From assembly GCF_030581005.1 (NCBI RefSeq), contig NZ_JAUQSX010000018.1:56088-120087 (forward strand): 64,000 nucleotides of DNA, given 5' to 3'. Shown here piece by piece: positions 1 to 7,463 of the stretch. How positions within the stretch are numbered: the first letter of the stretch is position 1; the number at the start of each line of letters is the position of its first letter. Origin of the DNA: Hymenobacter mellowenesis (lineage in GTDB: Bacteria > Bacteroidota > Bacteroidia > Cytophagales > Hymenobacteraceae). The notes below the pieces were generated by a model. The model was not told the DNA's origin, made no database searches, and saw only the letters and a program-made list of their open reading frames with translations. The position numbers were made by a program, and so were the translations under genes.

Positions 1-2302
1 GGTTGCGGTTTTCGCGCGCCACCTGGCCGATAATCTGGTACTGCTTGCCGTTGCGGATGAAGTAGCCGTAGCGCTGCCCGCTGAGGCCGGCCTGTAGCGT
101 CTGCGAGATGTCCTGCACGCTCACCCCCAGCGTCTGGGCCTTTTCGCGGTCAATCACCACGCGCAGCTCGGGCTTGTTGAACTTCAGGTTCACGTCCACG
201 AAGCTGAAGGTTTTGTCGGCCAGCGCGGCTTCCAGAAACTTGGGCACGGCGGCCGTCAGCTTCTCAAAATCCTGCGTTTGCACCACGAAGCCCACCGGCA
301 GGCTGCCGCCGCGCCCGCCGCCCCCGCCGGAACTAATGCTCTGGTCCTGCGACACCGACACGCGGGCGCCGGTGTATTTCTTCACAGTGGCCGTCAGAAT
401 GTCGGCCAACTGCTGCTGCGAGTGCGGGCGCTGCTCGGGGTCCTTCAGCAGCACGCGGGCGATGGCTGAGTTGGCCGCGCCGCCGCTGCTGCCGCCGCCG
501 GGCGAAGTCACGGTCAGAATATTGTCGGCGTCCTGCTTGGAGCTGTCGGTCAGTACTTTGGTCAGCTCGCCCATGTAGTTGTCCATGTACTCGAACGAGG
601 CGCCTTCCGGGGCCGTGGCGTTGATGCTGAGGCGGTTGCGGTCTTCCACCGGAGCCAGCTCCGAGGGCAGCGTTTTCATGAAAAACCAGATGCCCACACC
701 CGTCATCGCCACCAGGCCCCAGGCCAGCCAGCGCCGGTCAAGGAAGGTGATGAGGGCGTTGCGGTAGCCGTTGGTGAGGCTCTGGAAGAAGGGTTCGGTC
801 TTGCGGTACAGCCAGTTGTGGTCGCCGCCCGCCTTCAGCAGCTTCGAGCACATCATGGGCGTGAGCGTGAGCGACACAAAGGCCGAAATCAGCACCGAGC
901 CGGCCAGCACAATGCCGAATTCGCGGAACAGCTTGCCCGTGATACCCGACAAAAACACCACCGGCAGAAACACCGCCGCCAGCACGATGGTAGTCGAAAT
1001 AACGGCCATGAGGATTTCCTCCGAGCCATTTTTAGCCGCTTCCATCGGGCTTTCTCCTTCCTCAATTCGACTGTAGATGTTTTCCAGTACCACGATGGCG
1101 TCATCCACCACTAGGCTGATGGCCAGCACGATGGCCAGCAGCGTCAGCACGTTGATGGTGAAGCCCATCAAGTCCATCACGAAGAAAATGCCGATGAGCG
1201 ACACCGGAATGGCCACCACCGGAATGATAGTAGAGCGCCAGTCGCGCAGAAACAGGAAAATCACGACCACCACCAGCACGAAGGCCTCAATAATCGTGTC
1301 CTCCACCTCCGCAATCGAAGCCCGGATAAACACCGAGTTGTCAAAACCAGTGCTCACCTTCAGGTCCTTGGGCAAGTCGTTCTGATATTGCTTCATCCGC
1401 TTGTTAAACTCGTCGGTGATGGCAATCTGGTTGGTGCCCGGCTGCGGAATGGCCATGATGCCCACCATCGGAATGCCGTTGCGGCGCAGGATGGTCTGGT
1501 CGTTTTCGGGGTATAGCTCGGCGTAGCCAATGTCGCTCAGGCGCACCAGCGAGGTGGGGTCGTTGCGGATAATCAGGTTGTTAAAGTCCGCTACGGTGGA
1601 GAGGCGGCCCATGGTACGCAGCGAGAGCTGGGTGCTCTGGCCCTGCACGGCGCCGCTGGGCAGCTCCACGTTTTCGCGGGCCAGGGCCTGCTGCACGTCC
1701 ACCGGCGACACGCCCAGCGCGGCCAGCTTGATAGGGTCGAGCCAGAGGCGCATGGAGTACTTGCGCTCGCCCCACACGCGGATTTCGCTCACGCCGGGAA
1801 TGGTTTGCAGACGCTCCTTGAGCACGTTGTTGGCGTAGTCGGTCAGCTCCAGCAGCGTGCGCGAGGAAGAACTTAAGTAGCTCAGGATGATGGGGGAGGA
1901 GTCGGCGTTGGCCTTGCTCACGGTGGGCGGGTCTACGTCGCGCGGCAGGCGGCCCTGCGCGCTTGATACCTTGTCGCGCACGTCGTTGGCGGCCGCTTCC
2001 AGGTCCACGTCGAGGTCGAATTCCACGGTGATGGTGCTGGCGCCGTCGCGGCTGGTGCTCGACAGGTTGCGGATGCCCGCGATGCCGTTGATGCCCTCTT
2101 CGAGCGGCTCGGTTATCTGGCTCTGAATCACGTCGGCCGAGGCGCCGGTATAGCTGGTTTGCACCGTGATAATAGGCGGGTCCACGCTCGGGTACTCGCG
2201 GATGGCGAGCGAGCGGAACCCGATGCCGCCAAAAATCACAATGAGCAAGCTCATCACGATGGCGAGCACCGGCCGGTTGATGCTGACGGAGGAAAGACTC
2301 AT
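1..2302 (-). CDS. RND efflux transporter permease (AcrB/MexB type), partial
   Basis: Inner-membrane RND pump subunit that uses the proton gradient to export substrates through an adaptor and an outer-membrane channel. Reading leftward from the ATG at 2302 the frame stays open to the window edge (about 767 residues of an expected 1,000 or so). The start (MSLSSVSINRP) leads into a first membrane helix ending near IREYPSVDPP, a conserved RND signature. Further in come the central helices with VVDDAIVVLENI, whose Asp pair is the proton relay of AcrB, and an FLSGITGKLFREF segment. A Gly/Ser-rich stretch (about 1,815-1,985 nt from the start) lies in the second periplasmic loop. The adaptor gene lies immediately upstream, separated by a palindrome. 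The substrate cannot be predicted. The C-terminus, and possibly a TolC gene, lie outside the window. Confidence 0.93.
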   Translation of the reverse strand, partial: MSLSSVSINRPVLAIVMSLLIVIFGGIGFRSLAIREYPSVDPPIITVQTSYTGASADVIQSQITEPLEEGINGIAGIRNLSSTSRDGASTITVEFDLDVDLEAAANDVRDKVSSAQGRLPRDVDPPTVSKANADSSPIILSYLSSSSRTLLELTDYANNVLKERLQTIPGVSEIRVWGERKYSMRLWLDPIKLAALGVSPVDVQQALARENVELPSGAVQGQSTQLSLRTMGRLSTVADFNNLIIRNDPTSLVRLSDIGYAELYPENDQTILRRNGIPMVGIMAIPQPGTNQIAITDEFNKRMKQYQNDLPKDLKVSTGFDNSVFIRASIAEVEDTIIEAFVLVVVVIFLFLRDWRSTIIPVVAIPVSLIGIFFVMDLMGFTINVLTLLAIVLAISLVVDDAIVVLENIYSRIEEGESPMEAAKNGSEEILMAVISTTIVLAAVFLPVVFLSGITGKLFREFGIVLAGSVLISAFVSLTLTPMMCSKLLKAGGDHNWLYRKTEPFFQSLTNGYRNALITFLDRRWLAWGLVAMTGVGIWFFMKTLPSELAPVEDRNRLSINATAPEGASFEYMDNYMGELTKVLTDSSKQDADNILTVTSPGGGSSGGAANSAIARVLLKDPEQRPHSQQQLADILTATVKKYTGARVSVSQDQSISSGGGGGRGGSLPVGFVVQTQDFEKLTAAVPKFLEAALADKTFSFVDVNLKFNKPELRVVIDREKAQTLGVSVQDISQTLQAGLSGQRYGYFIRNGKQYQIIGQVARENRN

Positions 2303-2324
2303 AATCTATTGATTGAACGAGGTT

Positions 2325-2400
2325 GAGACGCATACTTGCGTCTCGTCGTTGAACGATGACGCTCAGGCGGCACAGACGACGAGACGCAAGTATGCGTATC
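2325..2400. repeat. Intergenic palindrome within the RND operon
   Basis: Arms 2325-2349 and 2376-2400 are reverse complements over 25 bp with one mismatch, separated by 26 nt. The hairpin lies between the adaptor and pump genes. Its sequence (ACGCATACTTGCGTCTCGTCG) differs from the other palindromes in the window. It could act as an RNA stabiliser or partial terminator that sets the adaptor-to-pump ratio; this is inference. Confidence 0.85.
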
Positions 2401-2418
2401 TACAATCGTGCAGCGTTA

Positions 2419-3645
2419 CTATTTCTGTATTGAAACCCGGTCACCGGCTTTCACCTGCAAAATGCCGGTGCGAATAACCGTGTCGCCCACGGCCAGACCT
2501 TTGGTAATTTGGATAACCTTGTCCGAGCGCACGCCAATATTCACGGGTTGAACGGCGGCCTTGCCGTTTTTCACTGTGAACACCGTGTAGCCGCTGGCCA
2601 CCGGCACCACGGCTTCGGTCGGAATCTGCAGGGCCTCGGCAGTTTCGCCTAGTTCCAGGTTCACCTTCACGAAACCGCCGGGGCGCAGCTCCATATTCTT
2701 ATTAGCGTAAATAGCCCGCACCGGCAGCGTGCGCGACACGGGGTCAATCTGCGGGTTGATGGCGTAGACTTTGGCTTCTATTTTCTTGGTCGAAGCCTCA
2801 TCGGTCACCTGCACCGGGTCGCCCACGCGCACGGCCGAGGCAAAGCGGCTGGGCACGTTGAAGTCAATCTTCACCGGCGACACCCGCGAGAGCGTGGTGA
2901 TGGCCGTGCCCGGCGACACATAGGCGCCCACCGAGGTGTTGCGTAGGCCCAGAATGCCATCGAACGGCGCCCGCACGTAGGCTTTTTGCAAGGTCACGCG
3001 CAGGGCGGCGAGGTCGGCCTGCGAGGTGAGCAGGGCGTTTTGCGACTGCTCATATTCCTGCCGGCTGATGTATTCCTTGGCCAGCAGCGTGCGCTGGCGC
3101 TGCTCCTGGTCGCGGTAGAGCTTGATGTTGTATTCCTGCTTCTGAAGCTGAGCCTGCACATCGGCCGCGTTGATGGTGAACAGCAGCTGGCCCTTGCGCA
3201 CGGCCTTCCCTTCCTGAATGTTGAGGCTGGTGATTTTGCCTGAAATCTCGCTCTGGATGGTCACCGACTCGTCGGCCATCACTGAGCCTGTCGAGGCCAC
3301 TTCGTCGGAGAGCTTGGTGGCGGCTACCACGTACACCTGCACGGGCACTTTGGCGCCGGGGCCGCCCGCGCCGCCAGGCCCACCTTTGCCGCCCTTGGCA
3401 CCGCCGGCCGCGCCACCTTTACCACCTTTTTCGCCCGCGTTTGGGCTGGGGAAATACGTCATCTTGGCCCAGACCATGCCGCCGATAACCAAGGCTGCTA
3501 TCAACCAGCCCAGCCAGCTGCGTTTACCTTTCGGCGGTGTTTCCGGAGTTGGGGCAGGAGCGGAGGGTGGCGCAGCAGTGGGGGCGGGAGTGGAAGTGGT
3601 ATCCCAGTTTTTGGGCGGGGCAGTCGTTTGGTTTTCAGAAGACAT
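2419..3645 (-). CDS. RND efflux periplasmic adaptor (membrane fusion protein)
   Basis: Periplasmic adaptor that links the RND pump to an outer-membrane channel. After a Pro/Thr-rich cytoplasmic N-terminus comes one membrane anchor (about residues 45-65), then a Gly/Lys-rich flexible linker (about 72-98). The family domains follow: lipoyl/barrel-sandwich halves (GKITSLNIQEGKAVRKGQ and the APFDGILGLR region), an alpha-hairpin rich in Gln/Leu between them, and a beta-barrel with membrane-proximal domain (RPGGFVKVNLELG). The ATG at 3645 is preferred over an in-frame TTG nine bases upstream. It is the first gene of the leftward operon with the pump. The long Gly-rich linker is unusual but occurs in Bacteroidota adaptors. 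Family call is firm, substrate unknown. Confidence 0.93.
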   Translation of the reverse strand: MSSENQTTAPPKNWDTTSTPAPTAAPPSAPAPTPETPPKGKRSWLGWLIAALVIGGMVWAKMTYFPSPNAGEKGGKGGAAGGAKGGKGGPGGAGGPGAKVPVQVYVVAATKLSDEVASTGSVMADESVTIQSEISGKITSLNIQEGKAVRKGQLLFTINAADVQAQLQKQEYNIKLYRDQEQRQRTLLAKEYISRQEYEQSQNALLTSQADLAALRVTLQKAYVRAPFDGILGLRNTSVGAYVSPGTAITTLSRVSPVKIDFNVPSRFASAVRVGDPVQVTDEASTKKIEAKVYAINPQIDPVSRTLPVRAIYANKNMELRPGGFVKVNLELGETAEALQIPTEAVVPVASGYTVFTVKNGKAAVQPVNIGVRSDKVIQITKGLAVGDTVIRTGILQVKAGDRVSIQK

Positions 3646-3827
3646 AGAAGGCAAGAACGCACAAGCGGCGGCGGATGTTCGGTAGCAAGCTCGGCGCTAG
3701 TGAAATACGGTAGCGGAGTGGCAGTGCCAGAACTAGCAATAGGGCAAAATTCGGGTGAAAAGTTGCTTCGCTGCCCATATAATAGACGTAGAAGGGCGCT
3801 ACCCTGACCGAGACTACCTTCGCCCCG

Positions 3828-4184
3828 ATGAAGCCGACCGCCCAAAACCCAACCGAACCGCGTAATTTTTTCCAGGACGTGCACGAGGTCGTGCGCCTCA
3901 TTCCGCCCGGCCGCGTCACCACCTACGGCACTATTGCGCACTACCTGGGCGCCCGCCACGGCGCCCGCACCGTGGGCTACGCCATGATGGCCGCCCACAC
4001 CGCCGAGCAGCCCGTGCCCGCCCAACGCGTGGTCAACCGCCTAGGGCACCTCACCGGGCGAATGCATTTCGCCACGCCCTTCGCCATGCAGGAAGCCCTC
4101 GAAGCCGAAGGCGTGCGCGTGGAGGAAGACCGGGTGGTCGATTTTCAGAAGCTGTTCTGGGACCCCAGCGTGGAGCTGGCTTGA
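3828..4184 (+). CDS. Alkyltransferase-like protein (ATL, MGMT fold without reactive Cys)
   Basis: A 118-residue protein with the DNA-binding domain of O6-alkylguanine-DNA alkyltransferases: the IPPGRVTTYG helix-turn-helix entry (residues 25-34), an Arg in GARTVG (45-50) where the family has its base-flipping arginine, and an RVVN..G segment. The active-site motif PCHR of MGMT is PAQR here (64-67), so the methyl-accepting Cys is missing. That is the hallmark of ATL proteins, which bind O6-alkylguanine and hand it to nucleotide excision repair. It stands alone, divergent from the RND adaptor. The length fits bacterial ATLs. It cannot perform self-methylation; a role in UvrABC recruitment is inferred from the family. 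Confidence 0.88.
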   Translation: MKPTAQNPTEPRNFFQDVHEVVRLIPPGRVTTYGTIAHYLGARHGARTVGYAMMAAHTAEQPVPAQRVVNRLGHLTGRMHFATPFAMQEALEAEGVRVEEDRVVDFQKLFWDPSVELA

Positions 4185-4205
4185 TAGTAGTGCTGCGTGG
4201 CGTTC

Positions 4206-5657
4206 CTACGGCTTGCCCCGCCGTTCCAGCGCGTCCACTTCGGCTTCGCCCTGGCGGGTGGGCATCCATTGCCAGGGGCTGGTGGCCGAGGCGCTGAGCA
4301 GCTTCACGTAGTTGGCGGTGGCGGTGCTGGGCACGGCCAGCGTGGCCGGCCCGCCCAAGGTGCCCATGCTCAGGCGCATGGGGCGGCCGAAGTGCGGCCA
4401 GGACAGCTCCAGGTACTCACCGGGGCGCAGCTGGCCTACTTCGTGGTCGTTGAGGAACACGCGCTGGACGGCATCGGGGGCGCTGGCCGGGCGGTATACG
4501 TACACAAAAGCCGTGTCTTTGCGCAAAGGCTGGCCGGGCGTGAGGAAGGGCGCCACCAGGCCGGTATGCAGGTCCAGCGAGTACACCATGGGCTGGCCGG
4601 TGTTATCGTTCATGGTGCCGCCCAGGTGCCCAACCCCGATTAGGCTGCTTTCGAGCAACCGTTTATTGCGCTGGTTCACGGCCAGCATGTCAATCGGCGC
4701 CGCTCCGACGAAGGTGTAGCAGTCGGCCTGCCGGGTAAGGGGGCGGTAGAAGTTGAGCTGCCGCACGTAGGCTTGCCGCCCATCCGAGAAGCCCCACACT
4801 TCGTGCCCGGGCACCCGGCTGCCGGCTGCGCTGCGGGCGTGCACCTTGAGCACCATGGTGCCCTTCCATTCGGAAGCGCTGCCCGCCGCCAGCGTGGCCG
4901 CGTGCAGGGTGTCGAGCTGCAGCCGGGTGAGGGTGTCGGGTTGGTTGGCCAGAAAATCATCGACTGTGAAGTATACGCCTCGGCGCGGCGCGGCCACCCG
5001 CGCAATGGCCGGGCGCACGGCCTGCGGCTGGTCGGTGGCCAGCTGGGCCAGGGTGCGAACCGGCCGTTTGGCCGCCGCGGCCCAGTCGACCACCGCGAGC
5101 TGGCGCAGGCAGTTGCCCAGCAGCGTGGCCAGGCGCACGGAGTGCTCAAAGTCCAGGCCCACGCCCGGGGCACTGACGCGGTCGGCCACGCGGCGCACAA
5201 AATGGTAGCCGTCGGGCTGCACAGCGTACACGTCGGCCATCAGGTCGGCCGACGACGTGCCGCCCCATTTTTTGCCGTCCACCAGTTCGCCCACCCGCAG
5301 CTGCCGCACGCACAGCACCACGGCGTGGTCGGTGGCCTGCCGGGGGGCCTGCTGCTGCATCCAAGCCGTGAGCTCGGGCACCAGGCCCTGCTCAAAAAGC
5401 ACGGCCCGCTGCTTGTTGCTGATGCCGTGGATGATAACCCCGATGGCGCTTTGGCCCGGCCGGGTGTCCAGCACCTGCGCCACGTACCAATCGCGCACGG
5501 GCAGGCGAATAGTCTGCTCCTTAAGGTCGAGGTAGTACGGCCGGGCGCGCGGGGCCGAGTGGTCGGTTTGGGCTATGGCCGGTGCCGCGGCTACCCAAGC
5601 CATCAGCGCCAGCCACAAGCATCGCTGCCGAATAAAATCAGGTAGTAGAAAGCGCAT
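4206..5657 (-). CDS. Secreted protein of unknown function, paralogue of the next gene
   Basis: A 483-residue protein with a signal peptide (charged start, hydrophobic LWLALMAWVAAAP, cleavage after AIAQ). No recognised domain. It aligns by eye along its length with the 482-residue product of 5832-7280: both begin the mature part with Y-(L/I)-DLK, share a central VWGFSDGR / IWGLSDGR motif followed by an aromatic FY segment, a GGTM stretch, a D/ARVYVYR-type strand and a C-terminal ELSW/KLIW strand. The two lie in tandem, same strand, separated by a palindrome. The pattern suggests a beta-rich periplasmic or surface protein from a gene duplication. No function assigned. Confidence 0.8.
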   Translation of the reverse strand: MRFLLPDFIRQRCLWLALMAWVAAAPAIAQTDHSAPRARPYYLDLKEQTIRLPVRDWYVAQVLDTRPGQSAIGVIIHGISNKQRAVLFEQGLVPELTAWMQQQAPRQATDHAVVLCVRQLRVGELVDGKKWGGTSSADLMADVYAVQPDGYHFVRRVADRVSAPGVGLDFEHSVRLATLLGNCLRQLAVVDWAAAAKRPVRTLAQLATDQPQAVRPAIARVAAPRRGVYFTVDDFLANQPDTLTRLQLDTLHAATLAAGSASEWKGTMVLKVHARSAAGSRVPGHEVWGFSDGRQAYVRQLNFYRPLTRQADCYTFVGAAPIDMLAVNQRNKRLLESSLIGVGHLGGTMNDNTGQPMVYSLDLHTGLVAPFLTPGQPLRKDTAFVYVYRPASAPDAVQRVFLNDHEVGQLRPGEYLELSWPHFGRPMRLSMGTLGGPATLAVPSTATANYVKLLSASATSPWQWMPTRQGEAEVDALERRGKP

Positions 5658-5702
5658 CGAAAAACTTGGGAAAGGGGAAGTTAATGGTAGAGAAGTTTAG
5701 GG

Positions 5703-5815
5703 AAAGAACCGTCATGTCGAGCTTGCCGAGACATCTCGCGTGGGGTAGTAAATCCTGTCGATTGGATTGGTTCGGCGCGCGAGATGTCTCGGTAAGCTCG
5801 ACATGACGGTTCTTT
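5703..5815. repeat. Dispersed intergenic palindrome, divergent ATGTCGAG variant
   Basis: Arms 5703-5740 and 5778-5815 are reverse complements over 38 bp with one mismatch. The arm reads like the other dispersed palindromes (a CATG-type start and an ACATCTCGCG end), but with GTCGAGCTTGCCGAGAC in the middle. It sits between two genes on the minus strand. Confidence 0.85.
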
Positions 5816-5831
5816 CCTCGCCGAAAAAGAA

Positions 5832-7280
5832 TCACCTGCCCGCCTTGCTTAGTCGCTGAATGCGCCGCAACTCAAACTGGCCTTCCTTCACCGGCACCAG
5901 GCGGAAGGTGGGCGCGCTGCCATCTTCCGGCACCATGCATTCCAAATAGTTGGGCTGGCTGAAATCGGGCACGAACTGGTGGCAGCCTTTGGGCTCGCCC
6001 GCCACCTGCCCGCAGAGAGCAAGTTCCTGGCGGCGGTCGGTCCAGATTAACTTGGTCCACTGGCCGGCCTGCAGCATCAAAGGTTTCTGGCCGGTGATGC
6101 TGAGCGTGGCCGACCGGTTTTTCGCCGACTCCACCCGGCGGTACACGTACACGCGCGCCGTGTCGGGCACCGTCTGGAAGCCGTCGGCGTCGGTGTGGCC
6201 GGCTTCGGGCATGGGCAGTACGCGGCCGCTGGCCAGGTGCAGCTCGTACGGAATCATGGTGCCGCCGCCTTGGGCGGCGCCGGCAATGGCCGCGCCTATC
6301 GCGCCACCGGCCACGGCGGCCACGGCCATGTTGGTGGCCGCCTGCTCATCAAAAAGCGGTGGGCCAATGAAGGTGAAGTTGCGGCCATCGGCCGTGGGGA
6401 GCAGCTTGTAGAAGCGGCTTTTGTGCACAATCAGGGCTTCTCTGCCGTCGCTCAGGCCCCAGATGTCGTGGCGACTCACCGGCACGCGGGGGTTGCGGGC
6501 GTCGGTGCGCAGGTAGAACGCCTGCACCTCGTCGGTGCCGGCCCAGCGTTTGCCGGTGTGCGCGATGTGCTCAATGGCAAACGGGTACTTCGGCTCGCTC
6601 GGCGCGTTGTTCTGAAACTCCTGCAGGCTGCGGTAGAAGCCCCGCTGTGGCAGCGCCGCCAGCTGGATGGGAAAGCGCCGGCTGGTGGCCCCGCCCCGGC
6701 CGGCCAGGGCATCGGCGCGGGTCAGGACTTCGGCGTTGGGTGGGGCGGCGGGCAGGGCGGCCAGCTGGCGCAGGCCCTCCTGCAGCACCTGGGCCAGGTT
6801 GGTGGCGTGGTGCTTGGTCACCTCCAGGCCGGCGCGCCGGGTGGCGGCGCCCACGGGCAGCAGCACCCGAAACATGCTGTCGGGCAGCGGTTCCAGAAAA
6901 TCGGCAATCAGCTCGGCCTCGGCGGCTTCGCTGCTGGCGCGCACGTCTTCGCTCAGGGCCAGGGCAAACACGCGCATGAGCACCGGACGGGCCTCGGCGC
7001 GCGCCGGCGCTTGCGTCTGGATGGCTTGCAGCAGCTCGGCGGCCATCGGCTGCGCGAAGTTGGCCGATACTACGTGGTTGTCGAGGCCCAGGCGCACGGG
7101 ACCCAGGCGGCTACGGTCGGCGCGCAGGTCCAGCACGCGCGTCACCTGCCAGGGGCCGGCGGGCACGTCCAGCTTTTCAGCTTTCAAATCGATGTAGAGG
7201 GGCATGGCCTGCGCGCGGCCGGAGCGGGGCGACCCGAACAGCCCGGCCAGCAAAAGGCAGAAAGGAAGGAAGCGAGACAT
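5832..7280 (-). CDS. Secreted protein of unknown function, paralogue of the downstream gene
   Basis: A 482-residue protein with a signal peptide (FLPFCLLLAGLFG, cleavage near SGRAQA). It is the upstream member of a tandem pair with 4206-5657 and shares its DLK start, a WGLSDGR motif in the middle and a DTARVYVYRR strand. Unlike its partner it has a Gly/Ala-rich hydrophobic stretch (MAVAAVAGGAIGAAIAGAAQGG, about residues 317-338) that could be a glycine-zipper membrane segment, and a C-terminal pair of Cys residues. No known domain is recognised. The insertion of a glycine-zipper-like helix into one copy suggests that the two have diverged in localisation or partner. Confidence 0.8.
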   Translation of the reverse strand: MSRFLPFCLLLAGLFGSPRSGRAQAMPLYIDLKAEKLDVPAGPWQVTRVLDLRADRSRLGPVRLGLDNHVVSANFAQPMAAELLQAIQTQAPARAEARPVLMRVFALALSEDVRASSEAAEAELIADFLEPLPDSMFRVLLPVGAATRRAGLEVTKHHATNLAQVLQEGLRQLAALPAAPPNAEVLTRADALAGRGGATSRRFPIQLAALPQRGFYRSLQEFQNNAPSEPKYPFAIEHIAHTGKRWAGTDEVQAFYLRTDARNPRVPVSRHDIWGLSDGREALIVHKSRFYKLLPTADGRNFTFIGPPLFDEQAATNMAVAAVAGGAIGAAIAGAAQGGGTMIPYELHLASGRVLPMPEAGHTDADGFQTVPDTARVYVYRRVESAKNRSATLSITGQKPLMLQAGQWTKLIWTDRRQELALCGQVAGEPKGCHQFVPDFSQPNYLECMVPEDGSAPTFRLVPVKEGQFELRRIQRLSKAGR

Positions 7281-7419
7281 GTGCCAAAACTACAGCCTCC
7301 GGCCGACCCAAAAAAGGACCCGGTGGGCCCGGCCGGCGCTGGCTGCTAGGCTGAAGGACTTCCCGGAATTTCATGTAGCCGTAAAGTCCGGGCGCGCCGG
7401 CCGGGCCCGGGCCATGCCG

Positions 7420-7427
7420 TATATTTG
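7420..7427 (+). promoter_or_regulatory. Likely Bacteroidota -7 promoter box (TATATTTG)
   Basis: TATATTTG matches the TAnnTTTG -7 consensus and lies 37 bp upstream of the TonB-dependent receptor ATG. The GC-rich sequence upstream has no clear TTG -33 element at the usual distance. Confidence 0.5.
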
Positions 7428-7463
7428 TAGTCCCCGGAGCGTGCCGGGTTCCTTTTAGCAGGT

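Noticed and set aside
889..1104. Short minus-strand frame at the left end
   Set aside because: It is a different frame across the RND permease, which is open from 2302 to the window edge.
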